A stretch of DNA of 64,000 nucleotides from Fimbriiglobus ruber (lineage in GTDB: Bacteria > Planctomycetota > Planctomycetia > Gemmatales > Gemmataceae), in assembly GCF_002197845.1 (NCBI RefSeq), contig NZ_NIDE01000001.1:310001-374000 (forward strand), written 5' to 3'. Under the pieces are notes generated by a model. It saw nothing but the letters and a program-made list of their open reading frames with translations, was not told where the DNA came from and searched no databases. A program made the position numbers and the translations under genes. This document shows, one piece after another, positions 9,422-18,992 of this stretch (within the stretch, counting starts at the first letter, position 1; every line of letters begins with the position of its first letter).

Positions 9422-9861
9422 CGCCGGACCCCGTGGCGAATCACCTCGCCCGGTTTACCCCGACCAGTACCGGCATCGACCGCGACGCCCTGTTGTTCGC
9501 CGCCGGCCGCGCGTCGGCCCGACCCGCTCGCGGTTGGCGGTCGTGGCGAACGGTCGCCGGCCTGCTCGCACTGTCGCAGACGGCGACTCTGGCGGCGTGG
9601 TTCGCCAGCACGCCGCCGGCGCCCCTACCCAGCCCGGTGGCGCCTGATCGTGACGTGGTAGGTCCGTCTTTACCAGCCGACCCGCCCGTACTTGCACCCA
9701 CATACACACCCGAGCCCATGGACCCGTCTTCGTACGGCGCCCTGGTCCGGCGTTGGGAGGCGGACGACTTGCCGCCGCCTCCCTCGGCGGCCGGAGTGCC
9801 CGGACCCGCGAGACCGGTTCTGTCCGTGGCGGCGGGCCACAGCACATGGATTCTGGAATAA
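9406..9861 (+). CDS. Putative membrane anti-sigma partner or sigma-linked hypothetical
   Basis: The protein has 151 residues. After about 45 soluble residues containing RASARPARGW comes one hydrophobic segment (TVAGLLALSQTATLAAWFAS), then a proline-rich tail. This single-span topology, and the 16-base overlap with the upstream ECF sigma gene, fit an anti-sigma factor that holds the sigma at the membrane. No zinc-binding HxxxCxxC anti-sigma signature is present, so the role is inferred from context only. Translation is probably coupled to the sigma gene. Confidence 0.6.
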   Translation: MPENVTPDPVANHLARFTPTSTGIDRDALLFAAGRASARPARGWRSWRTVAGLLALSQTATLAAWFASTPPAPLPSPVAPDRDVVGPSLPADPPVLAPTYTPEPMDPSSYGALVRRWEADDLPPPPSAAGVPGPARPVLSVAAGHSTWILE

Positions 9862-9882
9862 TCCCTTGAACAGGAGTTACTT

Positions 9883-11397
9883 GTGCGAGTTCCTCATCTC
9901 TCCGTTGCAACGCTCGGATTGATAGCGGTTTTGGCCGGTCGAACAGGTGCTCAACCACCGATCAAGCCCAAGGACGACAGACTCGTTATCCCGATGACGT
10001 TGACGCCAACTGCGGTCGAGAAGCCGCTATCGCGAACATACCTGCTGCCGGAATTCAGGGAGCGGATTGCCGGCAACCGCGTTCAGATGTTTCTCCGCTG
10101 CTTCATGGAGCAGGACACCTTTTTCAGTCGGGAGGAATCGTTGAAGCGTCAGAAATGGAGCGAAGCCACGATCGAACAACTCCGGTCCGACCCTCGCTCA
10201 CCACCACGGCATGAGCCCAAGAAGGCGAACGCCGAACCCGCGGACCCCAAAGATCTCGGCCTACCCCCCCTCGCGGAGTTGAGGAATTACGGCGGGCGAC
10301 TGATCGAGCGCGACATGTATGACGCCGCACGGATGTCGAGCGTCGACTGGCAACTCGATTACTTCCTCCGCCGCGACGGCGTCAACACTCTGCTGCCGGA
10401 CGTCCAAAAGATGCGTTCGCTCGCGCAAGTGCTTCAAACTCGCGTTCGCGGGGAAATCGCGGCCCGCGACTTCCCGGCCGCGATCCACACGCTGAAAACG
10501 ATGTTCGCCCTCTCGCAGACTATGGAACCACACCCGACTCTTATCGGCCACCTTGTCGGCATCGCGATCGGCAGCCTCGCTGTGAACGCGCTGGAAGAAA
10601 TGATCCAAGAGCCCGGCTGCCCGAACATGTTCTGGGCCCTTGTGGATCTGCCCCTGCCGTTGCTGTCGGTCCGGTCCGGAGTCTCGGGTGAGCGCTCCTG
10701 GCTCACAGTCGACGTTGAAGATCTTAAGAACAGTCCCGATCCGATCACGGACGAGGCGATCAACCGGAGACTCGACAGGTTGGTGAACGATCTTCAAATG
10801 GGAGGCGGGGAACCCGGACAGAATTCGTTCCTGAAATGGCTCGGTGGTCCGAAGGCTTTGCTCCAGGTTCGGGCGAAAGACGAGGACGAAGTGCGGGGCG
10901 CACGGGCCCGACTGATAAAAGCTGGCCTCAAGCCCGAGTATGTGGCAGTCTGGACACCGCTGCAGGTCATTTTTCTCGACGAGGTGATGAATTACGAGGT
11001 CGTGCGTGACGACATGATGAAGTGGATGAATCTTCCGAACTGGCAAGCCGTGTCAGGGCTCGCGGGTGCGGAAGTCGAGTTGAAAAAGATTCAGCACCAG
11101 TCTCCGCTGTTCAGTCTCCTCCCCGCGATCTCGCGCGTCCGTGTGGCATACGCCCGATTCGATCAGCGGTTCGCCTATCTCCGTGTGATCGAGGCGATCC
11201 GTCTCCACGCCCACGAGAACGCCGGCAAACTCCCAGCCTCCCTGGCGGACATCAAACTGCCGCTGCCGGTCGACCCGGTAAACGGGAAGCCGTTTGAATA
11301 TTCGGTCAAGGATGGCACCGCCACCTTGCACGGGGCAAATCCGCACGACAACCGACCCGAAACGAATCGGTACTACGAAATCCGCATCAAAAAGTAG
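9883..11397 (+). CDS. Secreted hypothetical protein
   Basis: The product has 504 residues, with a GTG start supported by AGGAG about eight bases upstream. The N-terminus (LSVATLGLIAVLAGRTGAQ) is a signal peptide. I do not recognise a catalytic motif. The C-terminal 100 residues (RVAYARFDQRFAYLRVIEAIRLHAHENAGKLPASLADIKLPLPVDPVNGKPFEYSV) resemble the tail found on many planctomycete secreted proteins of unknown role, with a pseudopilin-like 'LPASLADI...DPVNGKPF' feature. It follows the sigma/anti-sigma pair by 21 bp and is likely co-transcribed, so it may be a target or accessory of that regulon (inference). Confidence 0.75.
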   Translation: MRVPHLSVATLGLIAVLAGRTGAQPPIKPKDDRLVIPMTLTPTAVEKPLSRTYLLPEFRERIAGNRVQMFLRCFMEQDTFFSREESLKRQKWSEATIEQLRSDPRSPPRHEPKKANAEPADPKDLGLPPLAELRNYGGRLIERDMYDAARMSSVDWQLDYFLRRDGVNTLLPDVQKMRSLAQVLQTRVRGEIAARDFPAAIHTLKTMFALSQTMEPHPTLIGHLVGIAIGSLAVNALEEMIQEPGCPNMFWALVDLPLPLLSVRSGVSGERSWLTVDVEDLKNSPDPITDEAINRRLDRLVNDLQMGGGEPGQNSFLKWLGGPKALLQVRAKDEDEVRGARARLIKAGLKPEYVAVWTPLQVIFLDEVMNYEVVRDDMMKWMNLPNWQAVSGLAGAEVELKKIQHQSPLFSLLPAISRVRVAYARFDQRFAYLRVIEAIRLHAHENAGKLPASLADIKLPLPVDPVNGKPFEYSVKDGTATLHGANPHDNRPETNRYYEIRIKK

Positions 11398-11442
11398 CCC
11401 CACCGACATGGCGTTTTCGGGCCGCGTGCCGATGATAAAGGC

Positions 11443-12312
11443 ATGCGGCTCCCGATTTTTGAACAGTTCTTCGGCGTCGATTTCAGCGGGGCCAAGAAGG
11501 CTGGCGAGACCATCTGGGTCGCTCGGCTCGAACCCGTATCCCGCTCACGACGCCGAAAGGTACCACCGTTTCGGCTCACCTCGTTGGACCGCCTGGACAC
11601 ATTGGCGGGGACGGCCGATCGCGGGCCCGCCCTGCGATTTCTGGTGAACCACGTCCTCGTTTCCGAAGCCGCTCTGTGGGGGTTCGATTTTCCCTTCGGC
11701 CTCCCTGTAGAGTTGTTCCCTGACCGAACTCCCTGGCTGGCGCAGTTCGCGTTCCTCGCCGAATGGGAGGAAGCCGCTTACGCGTGCGGGGTCGAGTGCA
11801 TCCGCCGGGCGCGGCTGGTCGGGGAGAAGATGCACATCCGGCGGGCCACCGACAGCGACGCGAAAGCCCCGTTCGACTGCTACCACTACCGCATCATCTA
11901 TCAGACCTTTTATGGCATGCGGGACGTGGTCGACCCACTCCGCCGGACCCCGGGGACGGCCGTTTTGCCCTTCCAATACCGCAAACTGCGGACGGCGAAG
12001 CGTGTGGTCGTCGAGTGTTGTCCGGGTTCGGTGTTGAAGAAACTCAAGTTGCCACACCAGAACTACAAACAGCCCGCGGGCGGCCCGTTAACCCACAAGC
12101 GACGATTAACACGGCATGTCATCCTCGACTGGCTGAGCGGCCTCGTGCGGTTCGACGATCGGTTCCGGAGGGTGATGATGCGGAACCCTGGTGGTGACGC
12201 GATGGACGCCGTGATTGCGGCCGCCGGGGCGGCCCTCGCCGTGCCGTCCGCCGATCACGCACGGATCGCCCGACACCCGCGTTACCCGCGCGAAGGCTTC
12301 CTGTTTTGCTGA
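11443..12312 (+). CDS. DUF429 family protein (RNase H-like fold)
   Basis: The protein has 289 residues. The N-terminus FFGVDFSGAKKAGETIWVA carries the first conserved aspartate of DUF429. GFDFPFGLP and ECCPGSVLK in the body and GGDAMDAVIAAAGAAL near the C-terminus provide the other conserved acids. The family is predicted to adopt an RNase H-like nuclease fold, but activity is unproven. A GATAAAGGC stretch shortly upstream gives a modest ribosome site. It stands alone between the secreted protein and a palindromic repeat region. Confidence 0.75.
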   Translation: MRLPIFEQFFGVDFSGAKKAGETIWVARLEPVSRSRRRKVPPFRLTSLDRLDTLAGTADRGPALRFLVNHVLVSEAALWGFDFPFGLPVELFPDRTPWLAQFAFLAEWEEAAYACGVECIRRARLVGEKMHIRRATDSDAKAPFDCYHYRIIYQTFYGMRDVVDPLRRTPGTAVLPFQYRKLRTAKRVVVECCPGSVLKKLKLPHQNYKQPAGGPLTHKRRLTRHVILDWLSGLVRFDDRFRRVMMRNPGGDAMDAVIAAAGAALAVPSADHARIARHPRYPREGFLFC

Positions 12313-12395
12313 GCCCGATCGTCAACCCAAGACAGAAAAACGATGCTCATGTGGCCGAAGAGGTGTTTCGGCCCGACCGCAGCTTTCCCGTCCTG

Positions 12396-12605
12396 CCCCC
12401 ACCGGCGCTCGGCGCGGGTCTCCGACCCCGCCGCTCTTCGGACCGCAGGTCTCCCACGCCAGCCGGGCGCAGGCGGCGGTGTCCGAGGGTGAGCGTCGGG
12501 AGACCTGCGGTCCGAAGAGCGGCGGGGTCGGAGACCCGCGCCGAGCGCCGACCTGCGGTCCGAAGAGCGGCGGGGTCGGAGACCCGCGCCGAGCGCCGGT
12601 GGGGG
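12396..12605. repeat. GC-rich inverted repeat with a tandemly doubled right arm
   Basis: The left arm (about 12396-12455) reads as the reverse complement of the right arm at about 12498-12550. That right arm is then repeated directly at 12551-12605. The shared core contains GGTCTCCGACCCCGCCGC and GGCGCTCGGCGCGGG. A diverged relative of the same core occurs at about 18650-18715. No gene or target duplication accompanies it. It appears to be a dispersed palindromic element of this genome. Confidence 0.8.
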
Positions 12606-12659
12606 CGATTGCGGCGGGAAGTTACGCCCTTCCACCTTTCCAGCCACATGAGCCAAAAA

Positions 12660-12700
12660 CGAATCGGCCCGGGACGGTATGATCGTCCCGGGCCGATTCG
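12660..12700. terminator. Bidirectional hairpin terminator
   Basis: A perfect 17-bp stem (12660-12676 with 12684-12700) encloses a 7-base loop. It lies 18 bp after the stop of the minus-strand surface protein gene and between two convergent genes. TTTCC follows on the plus strand. It can serve both strands. Confidence 0.8.
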
Positions 12701-12718
12701 TTTCCAGTTGACGCCGGA

Positions 12719-15700
12719 TTAGCCGACGAATACGCCGCCCGTGAACCCGGGGAATGCGTCGAGGCTGAACGTCGAGGTCGGCGAAGACGGGTCGGCCGTA
12801 ATCGCCTTACCTGTGTACCCTGTGACGGTGCTTCCCGCACCCGTCCCGTCCCCGACGACCAGACTGGCCTGCGAGGTACCGTCGAGGTTTTTGATCGCGA
12901 CGCGGACGCCGCCCCGGTTGTTGACGTCCCCGGCGAAGAAGTCCGCGTCGGTTTTCACCACGTTCGTCAGGAGCGATGCCCCGTCGAAGACGGTGACCCG
13001 CGGGCCGCCGCCGGGGCCGCCGCCGGTTATGATGTCGGCGTGGCCGTCCCCGTTGATGTCGCCGACGGCGACGTACGCGCCGTTGGTCAGTGTCGGCTCG
13101 TAAGCGAAGAAGTCGCCGAATAGCTTGACCGGATTGGCCGCCCCGGACGCGACCGATTTGCCGTCGAACCCGGCGATCCGCGGGCCGCCGCCGAACCCGG
13201 CCGCGACCACCACGTCCCCGAACCCGTCCCCGTTGATGTCGCCGACCGCGGCGCGGGCGCCGCCGCGGAAGTTCGGGTCATCGATTCCGAGGAAGCGATC
13301 GATCTGCGCCGGTTGCCCGAATGTCTGACCGTTGGCCAGTCCCTGGAGCAGTTTGGCCCCGTCGTACACGGCGACCACCGGCCCCCCGGTCTGGTCCGGG
13401 GTGACGATCACGTCCGGTACGCCGTCCCCGTTCACGTCCCCGACGGCCACGAACACCCCGCCCGTGAACGTGGATTCAAACGGCTGGAATGTGGCCAACA
13501 CGGCCCCGGTCTTTCCGTCGAGGATCTCCACCTCGTTCGCGACGCCCGGCCCCGTCCCGACCACGATGTCGGCTACGCCGTCGTTGCTGAAGTCCGCGGC
13601 CGCGACCCGGACCCCGCCCGTAAAGCTCGACGAGAACACGGTCGTGGCGGCCAGGGCTTGAGACTGGTTGGCGTTGAACGACTCGACCGTCGGGCTCCCG
13701 CCCGCGTCCGCCCCGACGGCAAATTGCGAATAGCCGACCAGGAGCGGTGACGGGGTGCTACCGGACGGCGGCTGAACGGTCTGGGTGATCTGCGCAGCCG
13801 CACTCTCGGCGGTGTTCGAGTCGCCGTTGTACGTGGCCGTGATCGTGTGAGAGCCGGCGGTCAGGGCGGCCGTGGTGAGCGTGGCGACGCCGCTCGAATT
13901 CACGGCCTGTATGGCGAGGACGGTCGAATTCGTCATGTCCCTGAACGTGACGGTCCCGGTCGGCGTCGCCACCCCCGGACTGGTGACACTGACGGTCGCG
14001 GTGAATGTGACGGACTGGCCGGAGGTGGACGGGTCCGGGGCCGCGGACAGGGCTACGCTGGTCGCCGCCGTGTTGACCTGTTCGTCCGGCGACAGCGTCG
14101 CGGTACTCGTCTGGAAGCCGCCGGTGGTCGGGTAGGTCACCGTGACCGTGTGGCTGCCGACGGCCAAGGACGTCGGCGAGTAGGTCGCCGTCCCACTGGT
14201 GCCGAGTGTCACGGCGACCGGGGTTCCGCCGTCGATCGAGAAGTTTACGGAACCCGTCGGCGTGCCCGCCCCGGACGGCGCCGTCACTGTCGCGGTGAAC
14301 GTGACGGGCTGGCCGATCGCGGCGGGGTTGGCCGACGACGTGAGCGTCGTGGTCGTGGCCGCGGTGACCGTTTGCGTGACGGTCCCGTTGCTGGCCGTCA
14401 GGCTGTAGTTGCCCTGGGTGAACCCGCTGTAATTCGCGGTGATCGTTTGCGTCCCGACGCTCACGCCCGTGGTCGTCAGGGTCGCGGTCCCGCTGGTCAA
14501 CGGGACCGCCGTGCCGAGAGGGGTCGTTCCCTGGAAGAAGGTGACGGTTCCCCCGGTCGGGTTCGACCCCGCCGCCGATCCGGCCACCGTCGCGGTGAAC
14601 GTGACGGACTGGCCGGCCGTGGACGCGGGCGCGGACGACGTGACGGTCGTGGTCGTGGTCGGGGACTGGTACTCGTACGCGCCGGCGTCGATCGTGCCGT
14701 TGATCACGCGGTTGAAGCCGGTCCCCCGTTCGTCGGTGGTCAGCCCGGCGGTGGTCACGCCCTTGTCGATCGCGGGGCTGCCGGCGAGGAGGGCGACCGT
14801 GTCCAGCGGGATCGCGTCGGCGTTCGCCCCGACGACCGGCCCGGCGTTGTTTTGAAGGCTGCCGAGCATCGGGTTGAGCGGGGTGGCGGTCGTGCCGCTC
14901 TGGGTCGTCGCGGCCGTAAAGCCGGTGTTGCCGCCGCCCGTTCCGCTCACGCCGATCAGGTTGCCGCCGTTGTCGGTGAAGGTGCCGGACGGGTTGTCGG
15001 CGTCCGTCCCGGTGGTCGCCGTGTTGGTGGCGAGGATGGTGTTCTGGAGGGCGACCGCGCCGGCCGCGCCGGCCCAGAAGATGCCGCCGCCGCTGGTCGC
15101 CAGGTTGGTGCTGATGGTGTCGTTCAAGAGGGACAGGTCGCCGGTGAACGCGGCCGGGAGGTCGATCCCGCCGCCGTTGGGCGTGCTGCCGTTGATCGCC
15201 TCGTTGCCCGAAATCGTCGAGTTGGTAATGGTCGACCCCGCGGTCGCCCCGGTCCCGGTCGTCGCGAGTTCGATGCCGCCGCCGGCGACGGCCGTGTTGC
15301 CGGCGATCGTACTGGCGGTGACCGTCAGGGTCGTGGGCGTGGGTGACGCGGCGGGGGTTCCGGCCGCGTTGGGCGTGGCGGCGATGCCCCCGCCGGCGCC
15401 GCCGCTCGTATTCCCCTTGATCTCGCTGCTGGTGATCGTGACGGACGGGCCGCCTTCGGCGATGCCGCCGCCGTTCCCGGTGGCGATGTTGGCCACGATG
15501 AAACTGTTCGAGACGTTCAAGGTGCCCAGGTTATTTTCGTCCGCGAAGCCGCCCCCGAAGCTTCCGGTCACGTTGTTCGCGAGCGTGCTGTTGACGATCG
15601 TGACCACCCCGTTCCCGGCGTTGCCGATACCGCCCCCGTCCCCGTTCGTGGCCGTGTTGTTGCTGACGACGGCCGCCGTCACGCCGAGCGACGCGCTTTG

Positions 15701-16672
15701 ATTCGTCACGATCGTCGCGGTCGCCGCGGCACCAGTCCCCCCGCCGCCCGTGAACGCGATCGTCGGGGTCGACGTGTACCCGATCCCGCTATTGGTGATG
15801 GTCACGGCCGTGACCTGGCCGTTGGAAACCGTGGCGGTCGCCGTCGCCCCGGTCCCGCCGCCGCCCGAGAACGTGACGGTCGGGGCCGACGTGTATCCGG
15901 TTCCGCCGGTCGTCACGACGACGCTGTCGACCGCGCCGGCGATCGCGTCGAGCCAGATCCCGGCGCCCTGGTTCACGCTGGAGTTGCCGGTCACGCTCGA
16001 ACCGGCGTTGACGAAAACGCTGCCCTTGCCGTCCAACTCGATGCCGCCGCCGGCGTCGCCCGCGTGGTTGTTGCTGACCGCGCTGTTGTTGACGGTCAGT
16101 GTCCACGGCGTGCTGCCGGCCTCGTTTTCCATCGCGATGCCGCCGCCGTCGGCGGCGGCGGTGTTGTTAGTGACCGTCATATCGGTCAGGGTGACGTTCG
16201 CCGTCCCCTGGCTGCGAATCCCGCCCCCACTGCCGGCGGCGTTGATCCCGGACGTCACACCATTTTGTATCGTGAAACCCTGCATCGAAACGGTAAACGC
16301 CGTTCCGCTCGCGGCGGCCGGGTTGACGTCGAACACGCGGTTCAGGTGGTTGCCATCGACGGAGACGGTGCCGCCGCTCGTGTTGATGATGGTCAGGTCG
16401 CCGCCGGACGGTAGGATCGCGAATTCGCCGGCGGCGTTGTCCGTTTCCCCGGGCGTGCCGGGAAGGGTGATGGCGTAATCCCCGGCGACGGTCAGGTTGA
16501 TCGTGTTCCCGCCCGGCGTGGCGTTGGCGGCCTGAATGGCGGAGCGGAGGGACACCGTGCCCGAAGCCGGGTTCAGGACGTCGGTCAACGTATTCACGTT
16601 GAACACCGCGGGGGTAGCCCGGGATTCCAGACATTCCACGAAGAGCTTGCGACGTGAGTTGAAGTGACGCAT
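12719..16672 (-). CDS. Giant surface protein: beta-helix, Ig-like repeats, FG-GAP propeller
   Basis: From the ATG at 16672 the protein has 1317 residues; an in-frame extension of 52 codons upstream looks non-coding. The N-terminus [22 protein letters not shown] is the LExR-type leader of planctomycete exported proteins, followed by a degenerate CSLREA-like motif ([16 protein letters not shown]). Residues of about 90-690 form a right-handed parallel beta-helix with many GGGI and NN.A turns. Then come four bacterial Ig-like (Big_3-type) domains with VTFTATV repeats. The C-terminal third has five to six VCBS/FG-GAP units ([16 protein letters not shown]). FG-GAP units bind calcium and often mediate adhesion. 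Role in the cell envelope or adhesion is inferred. Confidence 0.88.
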   Translation of the reverse strand: MRHFNSRRKLFVECLESRATPAVFNVNTLTDVLNPASGTVSLRSAIQAANATPGGNTINLTVAGDYAITLPGTPGETDNAAGEFAILPSGGDLTIINTSGGTVSVDGNHLNRVFDVNPAAASGTAFTVSMQGFTIQNGVTSGINAAGSGGGIRSQGTANVTLTDMTVTNNTAAADGGGIAMENEAGSTPWTLTVNNSAVSNNHAGDAGGGIELDGKGSVFVNAGSSVTGNSSVNQGAGIWLDAIAGAVDSVVVTTGGTGYTSAPTVTFSGGGGTGATATATVSNGQVTAVTITNSGIGYTSTPTIAFTGGGGTGAAATATIVTNQSASLGVTAAVVSNNTATNGDGGGIGNAGNGVVTIVNSTLANNVTGSFGGGFADENNLGTLNVSNSFIVANIATGNGGGIAEGGPSVTITSSEIKGNTSGGAGGGIAATPNAAGTPAASPTPTTLTVTASTIAGNTAVAGGGIELATTGTGATAGSTITNSTISGNEAINGSTPNGGGIDLPAAFTGDLSLLNDTISTNLATSGGGIFWAGAAGAVALQNTILATNTATTGTDADNPSGTFTDNGGNLIGVSGTGGGNTGFTAATTQSGTTATPLNPMLGSLQNNAGPVVGANADAIPLDTVALLAGSPAIDKGVTTAGLTTDERGTGFNRVINGTIDAGAYEYQSPTTTTTVTSSAPASTAGQSVTFTATVAGSAAGSNPTGGTVTFFQGTTPLGTAVPLTSGTATLTTTGVSVGTQTITANYSGFTQGNYSLTASNGTVTQTVTAATTTTLTSSANPAAIGQPVTFTATVTAPSGAGTPTGSVNFSIDGGTPVAVTLGTSGTATYSPTSLAVGSHTVTVTYPTTGGFQTSTATLSPDEQVNTAATSVALSAAPDPSTSGQSVTFTATVSVTSPGVATPTGTVTFRDMTNSTVLAIQAVNSSGVATLTTAALTAGSHTITATYNGDSNTAESAAAQITQTVQPPSGSTPSPLLVGYSQFAVGADAGGSPTVESFNANQSQALAATTVFSSSFTGGVRVAAADFSNDGVADIVVGTGPGVANEVEILDGKTGAVLATFQPFESTFTGGVFVAVGDVNGDGVPDVIVTPDQTGGPVVAVYDGAKLLQGLANGQTFGQPAQIDRFLGIDDPNFRGGARAAVGDINGDGFGDVVVAAGFGGGPRIAGFDGKSVASGAANPVKLFGDFFAYEPTLTNGAYVAVGDINGDGHADIITGGGPGGGPRVTVFDGASLLTNVVKTDADFFAGDVNNRGGVRVAIKNLDGTSQASLVVGDGTGAGSTVTGYTGKAITADPSSPTSTFSLDAFPGFTGGVFVG

Positions 16673-17048
16673 GGTGTTCGTCCGTTTAAAATAAGGAGAG
16701 AACGGGGTAGCGACGGGCTGTATAGAAAGCCAATCCGATTCCGGCCGGCAGAAAACATCGTGCCAACCGAGTCGGATTGAAGTGATGTTTTCTGTTTTTC
16801 CCCAATACCAGTGCTGAAACCCGCACACCGAAGCCTGCCAGGGCAGCCTCAGCTGGCAAAATCAGGAAAGTTCTGTTACCCACCCCAGTTGTTCATATAG
16901 ACGGCTTTCAATTTAAATCAACGGCGATCCAGATTAATGAGCCTTGTTTATGGATCATCACGGTATCGCCCGGACTCCATGAACCGTTTATAAAAGGCGA
17001 GCAGACTCCTGCCATTGCGAGTGGGGAAAACGGGCGGGCGACGAGTCG
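16673..17048. other. Intergenic region, transition from GC-rich to AT-richer DNA
   Basis: This stretch lies upstream of the surface protein gene (minus) and upstream of the ADP-ribosyltransferase cassette (plus). The GC-rich character drops visibly after about 16870, marking the left side of the AT-richer insert. I see no gene, repeat or clear promoter in it. Confidence 0.5.
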
Positions 17049-17192
17049 GTGGAGAGTAACAATATTCCCGTCGAAGAATTACACACGGCGTGCCGTATTT
17101 TGGGAATTAAGGCGTTCGGTAGCGCTAGCGACGTTCTGAACAGCTTGTTGGACGCGATTCCGCTCGCGACTAAAACTGCTCTTGGTTTTTAA
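17049..17192 (+). CDS. Small ORF ahead of the ADP-ribosyltransferase gene
   Basis: A 47-codon frame from a GTG at 17049 reads as plausible protein (IPVEELHTACRILGIKAF, then SDVLNSLLDAIPLATKTALGF). It stops 22 bases before the start I prefer for the next gene. The composition looks helical and coding-like, but the ribosome site is weak and no family is recognised. It might be a third component of the cassette, or the remnant of a larger gene whose upstream part is lost. Confidence 0.35.
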   Translation: MESNNIPVEELHTACRILGIKAFGSASDVLNSLLDAIPLATKTALGF

Positions 17193-17214
17193 AAACAAGC
17201 GAGCGAGGAATACC

Positions 17215-18006
17215 GTGGCCAAAAGACGCGAAGAAAACTCAAGTACATTTGACCAAGCAAAATGCCCGAACTGCGAGGAAGAGCAGAGCTTGATGCTTCT
17301 GGCAGATTCCCAAGAAAAAGCAGAAAAACAAAAACGAAGCGGGAAGCCTTTGTTTTTTGTCGCCCAGTTTGGATGCGTAAATTGCAAGACATTGTTTAAA
17401 TGGGCACAAAGAGCCCCTCGATACGTAGTTGGATACCACGGCTGTTCAAGGGATTTTGCGGAAAGTCTTCGTTCCAAAAAGGTTTCGGTTAGTGAATGGG
17501 CGTACAGTGAAAAAAGTTATGAGTGGCTTGGCAAAGGGGTGTATTTCTGGGAAGATGCACCAGGAAGAGCGTGGCAGTGGGCCCGAATAAGGTTTCCCAA
17601 AAACCCTGCTGTCGTGGCAACCACCATAAAATTGGGAGCCTGCGTCGATTTGGCTGATACGAAATTTACAGGCTTGTTGAGCGGTTCTTTTTTGGACCTT
17701 AAGGCTTCCTACGGAGCGGAAAAGCCGCCACGACCTTTGCCGCAAAACCGCAACGCTCCCCAAAGGCCTGGCGAGGAACCCGACGAGGACTTTAAAGTTC
17801 GAAAACTCGACGCCGTCGTGGTAAACAATTTGATTACAATCATGGAGAAGGGGGGTGCGAAAATCCAAACGGTTCGCTGCCCTTTTGAAGAAGGAAAAGC
17901 CGCATTCCCGGGCGCGAAAATCAAAATGCAGTCCCACGTACAAATTGCGGTTCTGGACAGGGAATGCATCGATAAACGAATTTGGTTAATACCGGAGGTG
18001 ATGTGA
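17215..18006 (+). CDS. PARP-like ADP-ribosyltransferase with N-terminal zinc ribbon
   Basis: From a GTG at 17215 with GAGGA ahead of it, the protein has 263 residues; a TTG 33 bp upstream is the alternative. Cys17-x2-Cys20 and Cys54-x2-Cys57 form a likely zinc ribbon. The body then reads YHGCS (74-78), SYEWLGKGVYFWE (101-113) and GRAWQWA. The HG pair followed by GKGVYF is the NAD-pocket signature of PARP/ART enzymes (H and Y of the H-Y-x triad). The third catalytic position is not obvious, so H-Y-E chemistry is unproven. Codon use is AT-richer than neighbours, suggesting transfer. It is translationally coupled to the next gene. A toxin or anti-phage effector is the likely role (inference). 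Confidence 0.6.
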   Translation: MAKRREENSSTFDQAKCPNCEEEQSLMLLADSQEKAEKQKRSGKPLFFVAQFGCVNCKTLFKWAQRAPRYVVGYHGCSRDFAESLRSKKVSVSEWAYSEKSYEWLGKGVYFWEDAPGRAWQWARIRFPKNPAVVATTIKLGACVDLADTKFTGLLSGSFLDLKASYGAEKPPRPLPQNRNAPQRPGEEPDEDFKVRKLDAVVVNNLITIMEKGGAKIQTVRCPFEEGKAAFPGAKIKMQSHVQIAVLDRECIDKRIWLIPEVM

Positions 18007-18197
18007 TGTCAGCAGATGAGCTGGTCGCGATAGCGAAGAAAGGAATTGCGGAAAGCTTGGCGGAAGGCTCAAGAAATACATTTCGCAGATTGGTCGAACG
18101 CGGGGTTATTGACGAGCAAGGGAAAGTATTGTTGGGGAACAGGGAAAGACGAGAGGAAACGCCGACAAACACTTCATCGGAATCAACCGAGCAATAA
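18006..18197 (+). CDS. Small partner of the ADP-ribosyltransferase (possible antitoxin)
   Basis: The ATG at 18006 overlaps the stop of the upstream gene in the form TGATG, with GGAGGTGATG directly ahead as a strong ribosome site. The product has 63 residues: a charged helix (ADELVAIAKKGIAESLAEG), then RRLVERGVIDEQGKVLL, then a polar Glu/Thr/Ser tail. The family is not recognised. Size, coupling and position match antitoxins or immunity partners, but no DNA-binding motif is evident. It is followed by a terminator, so the cassette closes here. Confidence 0.6.
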   Translation: MSADELVAIAKKGIAESLAEGSRNTFRRLVERGVIDEQGKVLLGNRERREETPTNTSSESTEQ

Positions 18198-18203
18198 AGT
18201 AAA

Positions 18204-18225
18204 GCCCCGCAAATGCGGGGTCTTT
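18204..18225 (+). terminator. Rho-independent terminator after the ART cassette
   Basis: The stem GCCCCGC / GCGGGGT around an AAAT loop, followed by CTTTC, lies directly after the partner gene's stop. Confidence 0.75.
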
Positions 18226-18249
18226 CTACACTTCCTCAAAACACTCGCG

Positions 18250-18465
18250 TCACTTCTTCGGCAAATCATCCACCAACTCGAACCATTCCTCTTCAGTAAC
18301 AACCTTCCCCTACTCGTCCAGAACCCGCCCCTCGGCATCCAGCCGCTGACCCAGTTCGTTAACCAAGTTGAAGCCCTCGTCAACGAAGCGACCCTCCTTG
18401 TTTATCAAGCGGAGGTCTTTGTCAACCAGCCCGTATTTGAGCAGGAAGGCGTTCTCCGGTAACGC
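18250..18465 (-). pseudogene. Degraded coding remnant
   Basis: Read on the minus strand, one frame gives ADALPENAFLLKYGLVDK, then LRLINKEGRFVDEGFNLVNE, then LGQRLDAEGRVLDE, an internal TAG, and GKVVTEEEWFELVDDLPKK before TGA. The composition is clearly protein-like, but there is no start codon and one internal stop, and the upstream part runs into a repeat. The 'VDE.GRV' phrases faintly echo the 'IDEQGKVL' phrase of the small partner gene at 18006, so it could be a decayed relative. The function is unknown. Confidence 0.45.
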
Positions 18466-18472
18466 ATCCGCC

Positions 18473-18774
18473 GGTCCTAAAAACCGGGGTTTCCGCGCAA
18501 TAAATGCAAAAAATGCTTCGGCTCAGCCAAGGCCCGGCATTCGCGGAGACGCGCGCTGGTCCCAAAACCGGAGTTTCCGCGCAATAAATGCAAAAAATGC
18601 GGCTCATGAGGCGGCCGAGGTGGAGTAAACATCCCGCCGCAATGTCCCCCGCGCCGAGCGCCGGTGGCGCGGCCGAATGGCGGGGTCGGAGACCCGCTCC
18701 GAGCGCGTCCCGGAATTCGCGGAGACGCGCCGGTCCCAAAACCGGGGGTTTCCGCGCAATAAATGCAAAAAATG
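18473..18774. repeat. Three direct copies of a roughly 42-bp repeat
   Basis: Copies at 18473-18515, 18558-18599 and 18732-18774 share GGTCCCAAAACCGGGGTTT, then CCGCGCAATAAATG, then CAAAAAATG, with only a few substitutions. Two are preceded by TTCGCGGAGACGCGC. Between the second and third copies lies a GC-rich palindromic piece related to the one at 12396. No gene is seen in the surrounding 18470-18990. The repeat is probably a dispersed intergenic element. Confidence 0.8.
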
Positions 18775-18992
18775 TTTCCTCTCGGCCAAAGCTCGACTAC
18801 CACGAGGCGTTCCACGGGTTGGTTGGAATGGGTCGACTATCAACTGCCGAACGCCTAACTGATCGATCCCGTCACAGCGCGGGTCCTCGGTCCGTCATAG
18901 CCGCTCCAGTCCGGTCACGATCAGCTGGAATGACCCGGCGGCAATTTTCATGTCGCGAGCCCGCGCCGGCTCGGATTTGTTAAACTACGGCT

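Noticed and set aside
13847-15346. A 499-codon plus-strand frame antisense to the giant surface protein
   Set aside because: Gly/Arg-rich low complexity, no start signal, and the minus strand has clear beta-helix and FG-GAP domains.
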